64,000 nucleotides of DNA from Marmoricola sp. (GTDB lineage: Bacteria; Actinomycetota; Actinomycetes; Propionibacteriales; Nocardioidaceae), in assembly GCA_025964775.1 (NCBI GenBank), contig JAOPYE010000010.1, positions 186,001-250,000 of the forward strand, in the 5' to 3' direction. Of the stretch, positions 15,945 through 24,306 are shown piece by piece; the first letter of the stretch is position 1, and each line of letters opens with the position of its first letter. Position numbers and translations under genes: made by a program. Under the pieces are notes generated by a model that did not search any database, was not told the origin of the DNA, and saw only the letters and a list, made by a program, of their open reading frames with translations.

Positions 15945-17132
15945 ATGACGCATCAGTCCCGCACCTCAAGAAGCCCGTTTCGACCGCTGCTCGTCGTCGC
16001 CCTGGCGGTGACGAGCTTCGCCGTCACCGCGTGTGGCAGCAGCGGTTCGACGACCAACGCCAACGTCTCGGACGCCGGCGCAACGACGAGCAATGCAGTC
16101 GCTGCCGCCCAGACCGACCTCGCGAAGTTCACCGGCGAGGTGAGCAGCTACGCCGCCCTCAAGCCGGTCTCCGGGCTGAGCGCCCTGAAGGGCAAGACCG
16201 TCTGGTACGTGCCGATCGGGTCCGCCGTACCGATCCTTAACTCCTTCGGCGTCGGCATGAAGGGCGCCCTGGACAAGCTCGGCATCACACTCCACGTCTG
16301 CGACGGCAAGTTTCTGCCGACCACGATCGCCTCCTGCCTGAACCAGGCCGCGACCCAAGGCGCCGACGGTGTCGTGACCGGGTACGTCGACTACAAGCTG
16401 GTGCCGACCGCCTTCGAGAACCTGGTCTCCCACCACATCCCCGTGCTGGTCGCCGGCGAGGCCTCCGACAGCGGCAAGCCCGACTCCCCCGAACTCGCCT
16501 TCGACGACACCACCCCGTCGATCGAGGTGCTGCAGCGGCTGGCCGCCGAGTCGGTGATCACCGACAGCAACGGCAAGGCCAAGGTTCTCTTCGTCGGCGT
16601 CACCGACTCACCGCAGACCCTCGCTGGGGCGGCGTACGCCAAGAAGTTCTTTGCCGAGAACTGCCCGGGCTGCACCTTCAACGAGATCGACTACAACACC
16701 GCGAGCTTGAACAAGGTGCCTTCCCAGGTCAGCGCGGCGCTGATCTCGCACTCGGACACGACCCATGTCCTGGTCGAGCTCGATGCCGCGGCGGCCAGCG
16801 CGGTCTCGGGAATCCAGACGGCCGGTTTCTCCAACAAGGTCAAGCTCGTCTCGACCAACGGTGGCCTCGACTCGCTGCAGCGCATCAAGGCCGGTCAGGT
16901 GCAGGTCGCCGACATCGGCCTCAGTGCGACGTACCTCGGCTGGCAGTTCACCGATGGCATCGCCCGGATGATGGTGGGCCAGCTGCCGGTCAACGGTCTG
17001 GGCACCTTCCGGGTCTTCAACAAGTCCAACGTCGGTGACCTGACGCTGACGCCCGATGTCTATGCCAGCAACGCCTGGTACGGCTCGGATGACTTCCAGC
17101 AGAGCTTCCTGACCGCCTGGGGAGTTGCATAA
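15945..17132 (+). CDS. ABC transporter substrate-binding lipoprotein (periplasmic-binding type 1)
   Basis: A 395-residue lipoprotein. The leader contains LLVVALAVTSFAVTACGSSG with the lipobox VTAC, Cys at about residue 29, followed by a Ser/Thr-rich linker. The mature part has the type 1 (ribose/xylose) fold: KTVWYVPIGSAVPILNSFGV, GVVTGYVDYKLVPTAFENLV, and IQTAGFSNKVKLVSTNGGLD. GGGAGG nine bases upstream supports ATG 15945. It is the first gene of a four-gene plus-strand operon with a two-domain ATPase, a permease and a fumarylacetoacetase-family enzyme. The ligand need not be a sugar; relatives bind aromatic or nucleoside-like compounds. Confidence 0.9.
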   Translation: MTHQSRTSRSPFRPLLVVALAVTSFAVTACGSSGSTTNANVSDAGATTSNAVAAAQTDLAKFTGEVSSYAALKPVSGLSALKGKTVWYVPIGSAVPILNSFGVGMKGALDKLGITLHVCDGKFLPTTIASCLNQAATQGADGVVTGYVDYKLVPTAFENLVSHHIPVLVAGEASDSGKPDSPELAFDDTTPSIEVLQRLAAESVITDSNGKAKVLFVGVTDSPQTLAGAAYAKKFFAENCPGCTFNEIDYNTASLNKVPSQVSAALISHSDTTHVLVELDAAAASAVSGIQTAGFSNKVKLVSTNGGLDSLQRIKAGQVQVADIGLSATYLGWQFTDGIARMMVGQLPVNGLGTFRVFNKSNVGDLTLTPDVYASNAWYGSDDFQQSFLTAWGVA

Positions 17133-17134
17133 CA

Positions 17135-18679
17135 ATGTCGTCCACCGCCGCTCGACTCCAGGTGCGCTCGCTGAACAAGACCTTCGGGTCGGTCCAGGTG
17201 CTCACCGACGTTGAGCTCACCGTTCTGGCCGGCGAGATCCACGGTCTCGCGGGCCAGAACGGGTCGGGCAAGTCGACGCTGATCAAGATCCTGACCGGCC
17301 TCTACACGCCCGATCCGGGTGCGGACTACCAGGTGAACGGGCAGCCCATCCGGCTCCCGGTCCGCTGGCAGCAGGTCAGGGCCGCCGGCATCTCGGTGGT
17401 CCATCAGGATCTTGGTCTGCTCGACCAGCTCACCGTTGCGGAGAACATCTGCGTCGGCGGGTTCCCCACTTCACGCGTGACCGGACGCATCGACCGGCAC
17501 AAGCGCGACCAGCTCGCGGCTCGCACGCTGGACCGCCTTGTGGTCGAGCTCGAGCCGACCCGATTGGTCGGAACACTGAGCGCTCCGGAACGGGCCGAGA
17601 TCGCGATCGCCCGGGCGATGCGCGACCACGCCAAGGGAGCCGGACTGATCATCCTCGACGAGTCGACCCGCGCGCTCAGCGGCGACGACCTCACCCGCGT
17701 GCACACGATGCTCCGGCGGATCACCGCCGACGGCAGTGCCGCAGTGATAATCAGCCACAACCTCACCGAGCTGATGGACGTCACCGACCGGATGACGATC
17801 TTGCGCGACGGCAAACTCGCGGGCTCCGGCCTGGCGACTGCCGAGCTGAGCGAGGAAGAAATCGCTCGCCGGATGCTCGGCAGCAACCTGGCCCAGACGG
17901 TGGCCCGACCGCCGGTACCGGCCACCCCGAAGGCACCCACGATCACGGTGACCGGTCTGGCCGGCAAGCGCGTCCACGACGTCGAGTTTTCCCTTGCTGG
18001 TGGCGAGATCCTCGGCATCACCGGCCTGCCCGGCAACGGTTACGAGGAGATCCCCTACCTACTCACCGGCGCCCAGTCGGCTAGGTCGGGCACGATCAGC
18101 ACCTCCGACACGACCGTCGATCTGACCAGAGCCGGTGTCATCGGCTGCCTGCGCGCCGGGGTTGTCCTGGTACCCGAGCGTCGTGACCGCGACGGGCTCG
18201 CCTTCGAGCTGAGCATGCGAGACAACATCAGCCTGCCGGGACTGCGCACGCGCGGACGCCGGTGGTATGTCGGACACAAGTGGCAACGCGAAGACGCCGA
18301 CTCTGCTGTCGACACCCTCGACATCCGGCCGCGGACTCCGTCGACATTGGTGAAGCAGCTCAGCGGCGGAAACCAGCAGAAAGTCCTGCTCGCCAAGTGG
18401 CTCACGATGGGACCGACCGTATTGGTCCTCCATGAGCCGACGCAGGCCGTCGACGTCGGCGCGCGACTGGACATCCTGCATACGCTCCGACGGGCTGCCG
18501 AGAACGGCATGGCCGTGATCCTCGTCAGCAGCGAGACCGAAGACCTTGCCGCCGCGTGCGACCGGGTCCTGATCTATCGCGCCTCAACCGGCGCAATCGA
18601 GACCGCCGTACGAACGCCCGACGGTCTCATCAACCAGATCTACGCGGTAGAGCACCAATCCGCAGGGAGCACATCATGA
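17135..18679 (+). CDS. Sugar-type ABC transporter ATP-binding protein (two ABC domains)
   Basis: A 514-residue RbsA/MglA-like protein with two ATPase domains. The N-terminal half has a good Walker A (GQNGSGKST, about residues 43-51) and Walker B (LIILDES) but a degenerate signature (LSAPER in place of LSGGQ). The C-terminal half is the reverse: Walker A is degenerate (LPGNGYEE) while LSGGNQQKVLLAKW is canonical. This complementary degeneration is normal for the family and leaves one working ATP site. The gene follows the binding protein by two bases and overlaps the permease start by ATGA. Confidence 0.92.
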   Translation: MSSTAARLQVRSLNKTFGSVQVLTDVELTVLAGEIHGLAGQNGSGKSTLIKILTGLYTPDPGADYQVNGQPIRLPVRWQQVRAAGISVVHQDLGLLDQLTVAENICVGGFPTSRVTGRIDRHKRDQLAARTLDRLVVELEPTRLVGTLSAPERAEIAIARAMRDHAKGAGLIILDESTRALSGDDLTRVHTMLRRITADGSAAVIISHNLTELMDVTDRMTILRDGKLAGSGLATAELSEEEIARRMLGSNLAQTVARPPVPATPKAPTITVTGLAGKRVHDVEFSLAGGEILGITGLPGNGYEEIPYLLTGAQSARSGTISTSDTTVDLTRAGVIGCLRAGVVLVPERRDRDGLAFELSMRDNISLPGLRTRGRRWYVGHKWQREDADSAVDTLDIRPRTPSTLVKQLSGGNQQKVLLAKWLTMGPTVLVLHEPTQAVDVGARLDILHTLRRAAENGMAVILVSSETEDLAAACDRVLIYRASTGAIETAVRTPDGLINQIYAVEHQSAGSTS

Positions 18680-19788
18680 CGCTGTCCGATCAGAGCAACC
18701 ACACCCAGACCCGGGAGTACGCCGTGAACGGACTCGACTCACCCGAACCGATCCCGACAATCCCACCCGACCAGCGAGCCGATCCAGCACCGGCCACGGC
18801 CACACCAACTGCCCGACGTACTCCGACAGCGACGCTGCGCGAGCAGCTCGGCTCGCTCGGATCGCGCTATGCGCTGATCGGCGTCTGGCTCGTGATGGCC
18901 GGGTTCTACGGCGTGATCATGCCGGACAAGTTCCTCAGCGTCTCGACTGCGCAGGCGATTTTCGGCTCGCAGTCGGCACTGTTGTTCCTCGCCGTCGCTG
19001 CCCTGTGCACGTTCGTCGTCGGCGAGTTCGACCTCTCCTTCGCCAGCGTGATGGGGCTCTCGGCGACGATCGTCCCGGTGCTCACGGCGCTCCACCACGT
19101 CCCCCTGGCTGCGTCCTGCGGGATCGCGCTGCTGGCGGCACTGGGCTGCGGCGGGATCAACGCGTTCTTCATCGTCAAGCTCGGAGTGCCGTCCCTTGTG
19201 GTCACCCTGGGTACGGCGAGTCTCTTCCTCGGTCTCGCCGAGCTGATCTCGTCCTCGACGATCGTCTCGGTGTCGAACCCGACGTTCTCCAACCTCGCGT
19301 TGCGCAACTTCCTCGGGTTGCCTCTGTCCTTCTACTACGGGCTGATCCTCTGCGCCGGCTTCGCCTATGTCCTCACCTGGATGCCGATCGGGCGTCACAT
19401 CGTCTTCGTCGGCGCGAACCGCGAGGTTGCCCGGCTGGCCGGGATCAGCGTCGACCGGATCCGCGCCGGCAGCTACGTCGCTGCGAGCCTTGTTGCCGGC
19501 ATGGCGGGACTGCTCCTGGTCGCGACCGTCGGTGGCTTCGACCCCACCGCGTCCTCGAGTTACCTCCTGCCGGCGCTTGCAGCCGTCTTCCTCGGCACCG
19601 CGATCGTGAGCCCAGGTCAGTTCAACCCCATGGGGACGTTCCTGGGCATCTACTTCCTTGAGACCGGAATCCTCGGCCTTCAGCTCCTCGGCTACACCGG
19701 CTGGGTCCAGGACGCCTTCTACGGCGCCGGCCTCGTCGTGGCTGTCACGGTCGCGTCCGTCGTACGCAGCAGAACCCAACGCGCCTAG
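18676..19788 (+). CDS. Sugar-type ABC transporter permease
   Basis: A 370-residue BPD_transp_2-family permease (RbsC-like). A cytosolic Pro/Thr-rich N-terminus of about 60 residues is followed by roughly nine hydrophobic segments. Family motifs include EFDLSFASVMGLSATIVPVL, KLGVPSLVVTLGTASLFLGL, and VGANREVARLAGISVDRIRAGSYV, the cytosolic coupling loop. It has an ATGA overlap with the ATPase gene and completes the importer. The long disordered head is unusual for RbsC homologues; an internal start would shorten it, but the overlap favours 18676. Confidence 0.9.
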   Translation: MTLSDQSNHTQTREYAVNGLDSPEPIPTIPPDQRADPAPATATPTARRTPTATLREQLGSLGSRYALIGVWLVMAGFYGVIMPDKFLSVSTAQAIFGSQSALLFLAVAALCTFVVGEFDLSFASVMGLSATIVPVLTALHHVPLAASCGIALLAALGCGGINAFFIVKLGVPSLVVTLGTASLFLGLAELISSSTIVSVSNPTFSNLALRNFLGLPLSFYYGLILCAGFAYVLTWMPIGRHIVFVGANREVARLAGISVDRIRAGSYVAASLVAGMAGLLLVATVGGFDPTASSSYLLPALAAVFLGTAIVSPGQFNPMGTFLGIYFLETGILGLQLLGYTGWVQDAFYGAGLVVAVTVASVVRSRTQRA

Positions 19789-19843
19789 CCCACTCTCCCT
19801 CGCAACCAGACGTTCCAACCCAACCCACTCCCCTGGAGGAATC

Positions 19844-20809
19844 ATGCGTTTCGTCAAGGCACAAACGGCAACCGGGCACCGGATCGGCGTCCTGCGCGCC
19901 GACGACATCGTCGAACTCGCGGCTGAAGAGACCACACTCGAAGCCCACTTCGGCGACGACGGCGAGGCCCTCAACCAGCTCGGTGAAGCGATCCACGCCA
20001 ACCCCGCCGGCGAGCACCAGCTGGAAAGCCTGCAACTGCTCAAGCCGGTCGAGCCCGTCGCCATGCGGGACTTCATGATCTTCGAAGAGCACGTGCTGCC
20101 GGCCTGGCAGATGCAGGGCATGAAGCGCGGACCTGACGTCTGGTACGAACAGCCGATCGGCTACTTCAGCAATGCCGCCACCATTCGCGGCCCACGCGAC
20201 ACGATCGAGATCCCGGGCGGCTGTATCAACATGGACTTCGAGCTCGAGGTCGCCGCGGTCATCGGGCGCGACGCCGTGTCGGTGAGACCCGAGCAGGCGG
20301 CCGGTCACATCGCTGGCTTCGTCGTACTCAGCGACTGGTCCGCGCGCGACCTCCAGTTCCGCGAGATGGACGGACGCCTCGGCCCGTTCAAGGGCAAGGA
20401 CTTCGGCTCTTCGCTCGGGCCGATCTTCGTCACCCCCGACGAGATCGAGGGTCGCCGCCACGGAAACGGCTACGAGCTCGAAATGACCTCAACGGTCAAC
20501 GGTCAACGGTACGGCGGAGACCGCTGGACGTCGGCGTACTGGTCGATGGAAGAGCTGATCTCCTACTCCTCCTGGAGCTCGCGCGTCGAGGCCGGCTCGA
20601 TCGTCGGTAGCGGGACGTGCCAGGGCGGCTGCATCCTCGAGCTGTCGATCCGGCATGGGCAGGACAAGTACCCCTGGCTCGTCGCAGGCGACGAGGTGAC
20701 CCTCGGCGTCGAGACTATGGGCGAGATCCGCGCGACCGTCGCGGCGTCCGCGCAAGGCGTGTGGCCTGGCAAGAAGGTCATTGAATTCGCCGAGGACGTC
20801 CCCGCCTGA
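19844..20809 (+). CDS. Fumarylacetoacetate hydrolase-family protein (first copy)
   Basis: A 321-residue FAH-superfamily enzyme. The metal-binding acidic residues are seen in NMDFELEVAAVIG (E-x-E) and a downstream Asp (SDWSARDLQ), with GKDFGSSLGP and GSGTCQGGCILEL lining the active site. Family members hydrolyse, decarboxylate or isomerise acylpyruvate-like products of ring cleavage. GGAGG six bases before ATG 19844 supports the start. It is 55 bp after the permease gene and is followed by a hairpin, so it closes the transporter operon. It is only distantly similar to the second FAH-type enzyme at 25.6 kb. Confidence 0.9.
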   Translation: MRFVKAQTATGHRIGVLRADDIVELAAEETTLEAHFGDDGEALNQLGEAIHANPAGEHQLESLQLLKPVEPVAMRDFMIFEEHVLPAWQMQGMKRGPDVWYEQPIGYFSNAATIRGPRDTIEIPGGCINMDFELEVAAVIGRDAVSVRPEQAAGHIAGFVVLSDWSARDLQFREMDGRLGPFKGKDFGSSLGPIFVTPDEIEGRRHGNGYELEMTSTVNGQRYGGDRWTSAYWSMEELISYSSWSSRVEAGSIVGSGTCQGGCILELSIRHGQDKYPWLVAGDEVTLGVETMGEIRATVAASAQGVWPGKKVIEFAEDVPA

Positions 20810-20834
20810 GCCAGTTGACCAGGCCAGCACGCCA

Positions 20835-20870
20835 GCGGCCCCTGTCCCGCCGAACCGGGTCAGGGGTCGC
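20835..20870 (+). terminator. Hairpin terminator after the FAH gene
   Basis: GCGGCCCCTG (20835-20844) pairs with CAGGGGTCGC (20861-20870) with one mismatch, and CCC/GGG extends the stem inward. The position 26 bp after the operon stop suits termination. There is no strong T tract, which is common in high-GC actinomycetes. Confidence 0.6.
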
Positions 20871-20899
20871 TCCTGCGTTCGCGATCGTCGAGCAAAATG

Positions 20900-20922
20900 C
20901 TAGTATTAAACACTAGTATTAG
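20900..20922. promoter_or_regulatory. Operator-like repeats before the second GntR gene
   Basis: CTAGTATTA occurs twice in tandem, at about 20900-20908 and 20913-20921, and the two form an imperfect dyad TAGTATTAAACACTA (20901-20915). The cluster is AT-rich within GC-rich surroundings and sits 26 bp before the GntR start, a typical autoregulatory position. Confidence 0.55.
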
Positions 20923-20947
20923 AAGGCCCTACGTCGTGAGGAACAGC

Positions 20948-21679
20948 ATGTCCGCAACGTCTTTCGAGATGCCCCGACGGGCGTCACGTGCTGATGGGGT
21001 CGCACGCGCTGTCGAGCAGCGAATCACCGAGGACGACCTGGCGCCGGGTTTCCGCCTGGGCACCCGGGCTGAGCTCGTCGCTTCCCTCGGAGTCGCGCCC
21101 TCGACGGTCAGTGAAGCCATCAAGCTCCTTGAAGACCGCGGGCGAGTCACCACCAAAACCGGTCCTGGCGGCGGGGTCTTTGTCGCGGAGCCGGGAGTCA
21201 CGATCCGCCTCGCGCGCAGCATCATGTCGGTCACGGGATCGGCGAGCGAGGTTGCCGACGCCCTGGAGGTGCGCAACGTTCTCGAGCCAGCGGTCATCAT
21301 CAACGCGGCCGAGACGACGCACTCAGGGAAGGATCTCGAAGGTCTCATTCACGCAATGAGCGCCTTGCGCGCTGCGGCGAACACAGCCGAGTTCTTTCGG
21401 ACCAACCTCGAGTTTCATGGCGAGGTCGCCCAGTTGTGCAGCAACGACGTACTCCGCAAGATGTACACCGCGCTCCTTGAGATCGTGCAGTCTCACGAGC
21501 CCCGACTTGCGTTCCGCTCCGACCAGGATCAGGCAATGGTGAATGCGCGCCGGGTCCAGGTGCACCAGGACATTGCGGACGCCATCGCAACTGGCGACGT
21601 ACCTGCTGCACGCAAGGCTGCCCAGGTCCATGGCAAGCAGCTCGTTCCTCACGGGCAAGGCACCAGCCGGCCTGCTTGA
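20948..21679 (+). CDS. GntR-family (FadR/FCD) transcriptional regulator, second
   Basis: A 243-residue FCD-type GntR protein. The winged helix is visible as GVARAVEQRITEDDLAPGFRLGTRAELVASLGVAPSTVSEAIKLLEDRGRVTT, here divided over about residues 17-70, followed by the FCD domain with NLEFHGEVAQLCSN (conserved Asn/His metal or ligand residues). GAGGAA precedes ATG 20948. It ends seven bases before the convergent hydroxylase gene and is the likely regulator of the ten-gene minus-strand catabolic operon. Confidence 0.88.
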   Translation: MSATSFEMPRRASRADGVARAVEQRITEDDLAPGFRLGTRAELVASLGVAPSTVSEAIKLLEDRGRVTTKTGPGGGVFVAEPGVTIRLARSIMSVTGSASEVADALEVRNVLEPAVIINAAETTHSGKDLEGLIHAMSALRAAANTAEFFRTNLEFHGEVAQLCSNDVLRKMYTALLEIVQSHEPRLAFRSDQDQAMVNARRVQVHQDIADAIATGDVPAARKAAQVHGKQLVPHGQGTSRPA

Positions 21680-21686
21680 GGATTCG

Positions 21687-23234
21687 TCAGCTCCGCGAAG
21701 GAAAGTAGCGAGCAGCCGCCAGCAGCAACGCCTCTGCTTCGCTCACCGACGCAGCGGTGCCGTGCACGTACCGGTCCGGCCGGATCACCGCGACCTGGGC
21801 CGCGTGGCGATCAAACCATTCACTGAGCTGCGGGTCGCGTATGACGGCATCGAACGACGGCATCTCGACGTCGGAATCAGTCGGATCGAGGACTCCCACG
21901 ACCGGTACTCCAAGTTTGGCCGCGAACGCCTTGATGTCGGGGACGATCGAATGGTGAGCCGCCACAACGACCTGATGTTCGAACGCATCATCGAACAGCG
22001 AACCACGACGACCTCGCTGGTTGACGATCGGCTGCTGGAACAGCTCGCCGGCGCCAGGCGTGTCACTGAAGAGTCCACCGCGCAGCGGCGGCATCCCCTG
22101 AAATGTGGTCGACGGTAGCTTCCCCCTCGCCGCGGCTCGACGCATCCTCCGGTCCCGATCGACGGCAGCGACCGGGTCCAGCAGGCAGATCTCGCGACCG
22201 GACGTGACAGCCATGTGGATGATCTGCTCGACGTGTGGGCGGCGCTCCGTCTCATAGCTGTTCAGGAGCTCGTCGGGTGGTCCGCCGGAGAACACGGCCA
22301 GAACCTTCGCGACCACGTTCTGTACATCGCGGATGCCGTGACACATTCCCTGGCCGAGAAACGGAGGAGTCTGGTGTGCGGCGTCGCCGGCGAGGAAGAC
22401 ACGGCGATCGCGCCAGCTCGCGGCGACGAGCGAGTGGAATCGGTAGACCGAGGCGCGGAGCACCGTCACCTCGTCCATCGAGACCCACGGGGCGAGCAGC
22501 TCTTCGATCGACTCGGGTCGCTGGATCTGCTCGGCCGTTTCGCCCGGAAGCAGCATGAACTCCCAGCGATGATGGTTTCCCGGTCCGGGCACCCGCGTTG
22601 AGGGTCGCCGCGGATCGCAGAACATCTCGGACTCGTTCGGTCGACCGATCTGTTGCTCGCAGATGACGTCGACGACCAACCAGGGTTCGTCGAACGCCCC
22701 GTCGATGAGTTCGATCCCTGCGTTCCTCCGGACAGAGCTCGACGCCCCATCTGCCCCGACGACGAACCTGGCTTCGACCTGTCGGGTATCGCTGGTGCCG
22801 ATGTCACGAACGGTCACCGACACGTGGTCCTGGTGCTGGGACAAGCCGACGAGTTCCGTGCTCAGTGCGACGTCGACGTTGTCCAGCCGGCTGAGACCAC
22901 CACGCAGGATCCGCTCAAGAGTCGGTTGGTAGAACAGGTAGTGCGCTTTCCATCCGAAGAGATCAGTCTTGGGCCACTCGTGGACCCGGATGGGCTTGGA
23001 GTCGGCCCCGTAGAAGGTGCTGCTTCTCCACTCCCGGACGTTGGGCAACACCTCATCGGCCAGTCCCGCCTGCTGCAGGATCCGCATGATGTGCGCGTCG
23101 AAGTGGATGGCTCGCGGCAGGGAATACACCTCTGGCGACCGATCCAGCACGAGTGTCGTGAGACCAGCTCGCCCGGCAAGATTTCCCGCGACCGCGCCCA
23201 CTGGGCCGCACCCGACCACGACCAGATCGAGCAT
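21687..23234 (-). CDS. FAD-dependent aromatic hydroxylase (MhpA/PheA-like)
   Basis: A 515-residue class A flavoprotein monooxygenase. It opens LDLVVVGCGPVGAVAGNLAG with the GxGxxG FAD motif at residues 8-13. The DG motif is seen as FVVGADGASSSVR and the second FAD-binding GD motif as VFLAGDAAHQTPPFLGQGM. A thioredoxin-like C-terminal domain follows, as in 3-(3-hydroxyphenyl)propionate and phenol hydroxylases. It uses NAD(P)H and O2 to ortho-hydroxylate a phenolic ring. It is the last gene of the operon, five bases after a SnoaL-like gene. Substrate is not deducible. Confidence 0.9.
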   Translation of the reverse strand: MLDLVVVGCGPVGAVAGNLAGRAGLTTLVLDRSPEVYSLPRAIHFDAHIMRILQQAGLADEVLPNVREWRSSTFYGADSKPIRVHEWPKTDLFGWKAHYLFYQPTLERILRGGLSRLDNVDVALSTELVGLSQHQDHVSVTVRDIGTSDTRQVEARFVVGADGASSSVRRNAGIELIDGAFDEPWLVVDVICEQQIGRPNESEMFCDPRRPSTRVPGPGNHHRWEFMLLPGETAEQIQRPESIEELLAPWVSMDEVTVLRASVYRFHSLVAASWRDRRVFLAGDAAHQTPPFLGQGMCHGIRDVQNVVAKVLAVFSGGPPDELLNSYETERRPHVEQIIHMAVTSGREICLLDPVAAVDRDRRMRRAAARGKLPSTTFQGMPPLRGGLFSDTPGAGELFQQPIVNQRGRRGSLFDDAFEHQVVVAAHHSIVPDIKAFAAKLGVPVVGVLDPTDSDVEMPSFDAVIRDPQLSEWFDRHAAQVAVIRPDRYVHGTAASVSEAEALLLAAARYFPSRS

Positions 23235-23239
23235 CGGCC

Positions 23240-23821
23240 CTAGCCCCGCGTCACAGGCGTCTGGGTGTAGAGCGGGTCGTCGTCACCGAAACGACCGCGC
23301 AGCAGCTTGGACTCGTCGAGACCAACCAGCTCCCAGTACGGCGTGCTTGCGGGATCGCTGCGGCTCCAGTCGAAGACCACCGTGCGATGCATGATTGCCC
23401 ACCGTCCATCCAGGTGCGCCATGGTGTCGAGGTAGCGGCCACCGATCCAGGACTGAACGTCCCCGTCGTCGCCCCGACGCTCGACGAGCGCGATGTGGTA
23501 GCTCTCGACCTCGGCCTGGTCGCCGTGCAGATCGATCAGGACGTTCGAGATGAAGTGCCACAGCCCCTGGACAGGTGCGGTCGAGTCGGGCGAGATCATC
23601 GAGACGTTGCGGATGAAGTCCGCGGCGCTGCCGGTGAAACCTTCGTGATCCTCGGTGGCTCCGGGGTGATAGCACCGCAGCGCCAGATCGACATCACGGC
23701 GGTCTGCTGCGCGAGCCCGTTGATAGAGGACCTCGGTAATCTGCTGCTTGGCCAACAGCTCTGCCAACACCTCGTGCTCGCCAACAGGTTCGTCGAGGCG
23801 GGTTCCCTCATTGATGCTCAT
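23240..23821 (-). CDS. SnoaL-like (NTF2-fold) protein 1
   Basis: A 193-residue SnoaL_4/NTF2-fold protein: LLAKQQITEVLYQRARAADRRDVDLALRCYHPGATEDHEGF is the usual N-terminal helix-turn of the fold, here split for reading, and VESYHIALVERR, IGGRYLDTMAHLDGRWAIMHRTVVFDWS form the sheet. Family members are cyclases, dehydratases or ring-hydroxylating small subunits. It shares the RYxD...GxWxIxxRxVxxDWSRS signature with the next gene upstream, so the pair arose by duplication. Stop TAG lies five bases before the hydroxylase start; its ATG overlaps the second SnoaL stop. Confidence 0.8.
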   Translation of the reverse strand: MSINEGTRLDEPVGEHEVLAELLAKQQITEVLYQRARAADRRDVDLALRCYHPGATEDHEGFTGSAADFIRNVSMISPDSTAPVQGLWHFISNVLIDLHGDQAEVESYHIALVERRGDDGDVQSWIGGRYLDTMAHLDGRWAIMHRTVVFDWSRSDPASTPYWELVGLDESKLLRGRFGDDDPLYTQTPVTRG

Positions 23822-24306
23822 CGGTGTCCAGCCCTTTCGTCGTCTGGTGTCCGCGGGTCGACCGGCCAGGATCGCGACCAGTCATAGATGACGGAGCGTT
23901 CTGCGATCAGCCATTTGCCCGTCTGTTTCTCGCAGACATCGAAGTAGCGCCCGCCAATCTGTACGTCGAAGTTCTGCCCATCCAGAACCAGCCGGTGGTA
24001 GGCCAAGTGGTACGACTCGACGCGAGCGCGCAGTGGACCGTCGAACTCGATGACGGCATTCGAAATCGTGTGCCGCTGGGTTCCGTACCGGCCGTTGCTG
24101 TAGTGGTTCTGGCGTAGGTACTCGGCGAACTCCTCGATCGTTCCGTCGAAGATTCCGTGCGTGTCGCGGGACCCGGGCACGTGAAGGGTGACGATCGCGT
24201 CGGCGTCCTTTGCATCGGCAGCTCTACCGCGCTCGATGAGCAGCTGCTCGAGCTGCCGTCGGGCGAGAAGGGCCTCGGTCGGTGTCACCTGGTCGTCTAC
24301 TCCCAT
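23818..24306 (-). CDS. SnoaL-like (NTF2-fold) protein 2
   Basis: A 162-residue SnoaL_4-like protein: LEQLLIERGRAADAKDADAI, VESYHLAYHRLVLDG, QIGGRYFDVCEKQTGKWLIA and ERSVIYDWSRSWP. It is homologous to the adjacent SnoaL-like protein and ends by ATGA into it. The ATG at 24306 lies ten bases inside the end of the VOC gene, so translation is probably coupled; longer frames upstream are antisense-composition artefacts inside the VOC gene. Two tandem NTF2-fold proteins may form a heteromer with a shared active site; that is inference. Confidence 0.8.
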   Translation of the reverse strand: MGVDDQVTPTEALLARRQLEQLLIERGRAADAKDADAIVTLHVPGSRDTHGIFDGTIEEFAEYLRQNHYSNGRYGTQRHTISNAVIEFDGPLRARVESYHLAYHRLVLDGQNFDVQIGGRYFDVCEKQTGKWLIAERSVIYDWSRSWPVDPRTPDDERAGHR

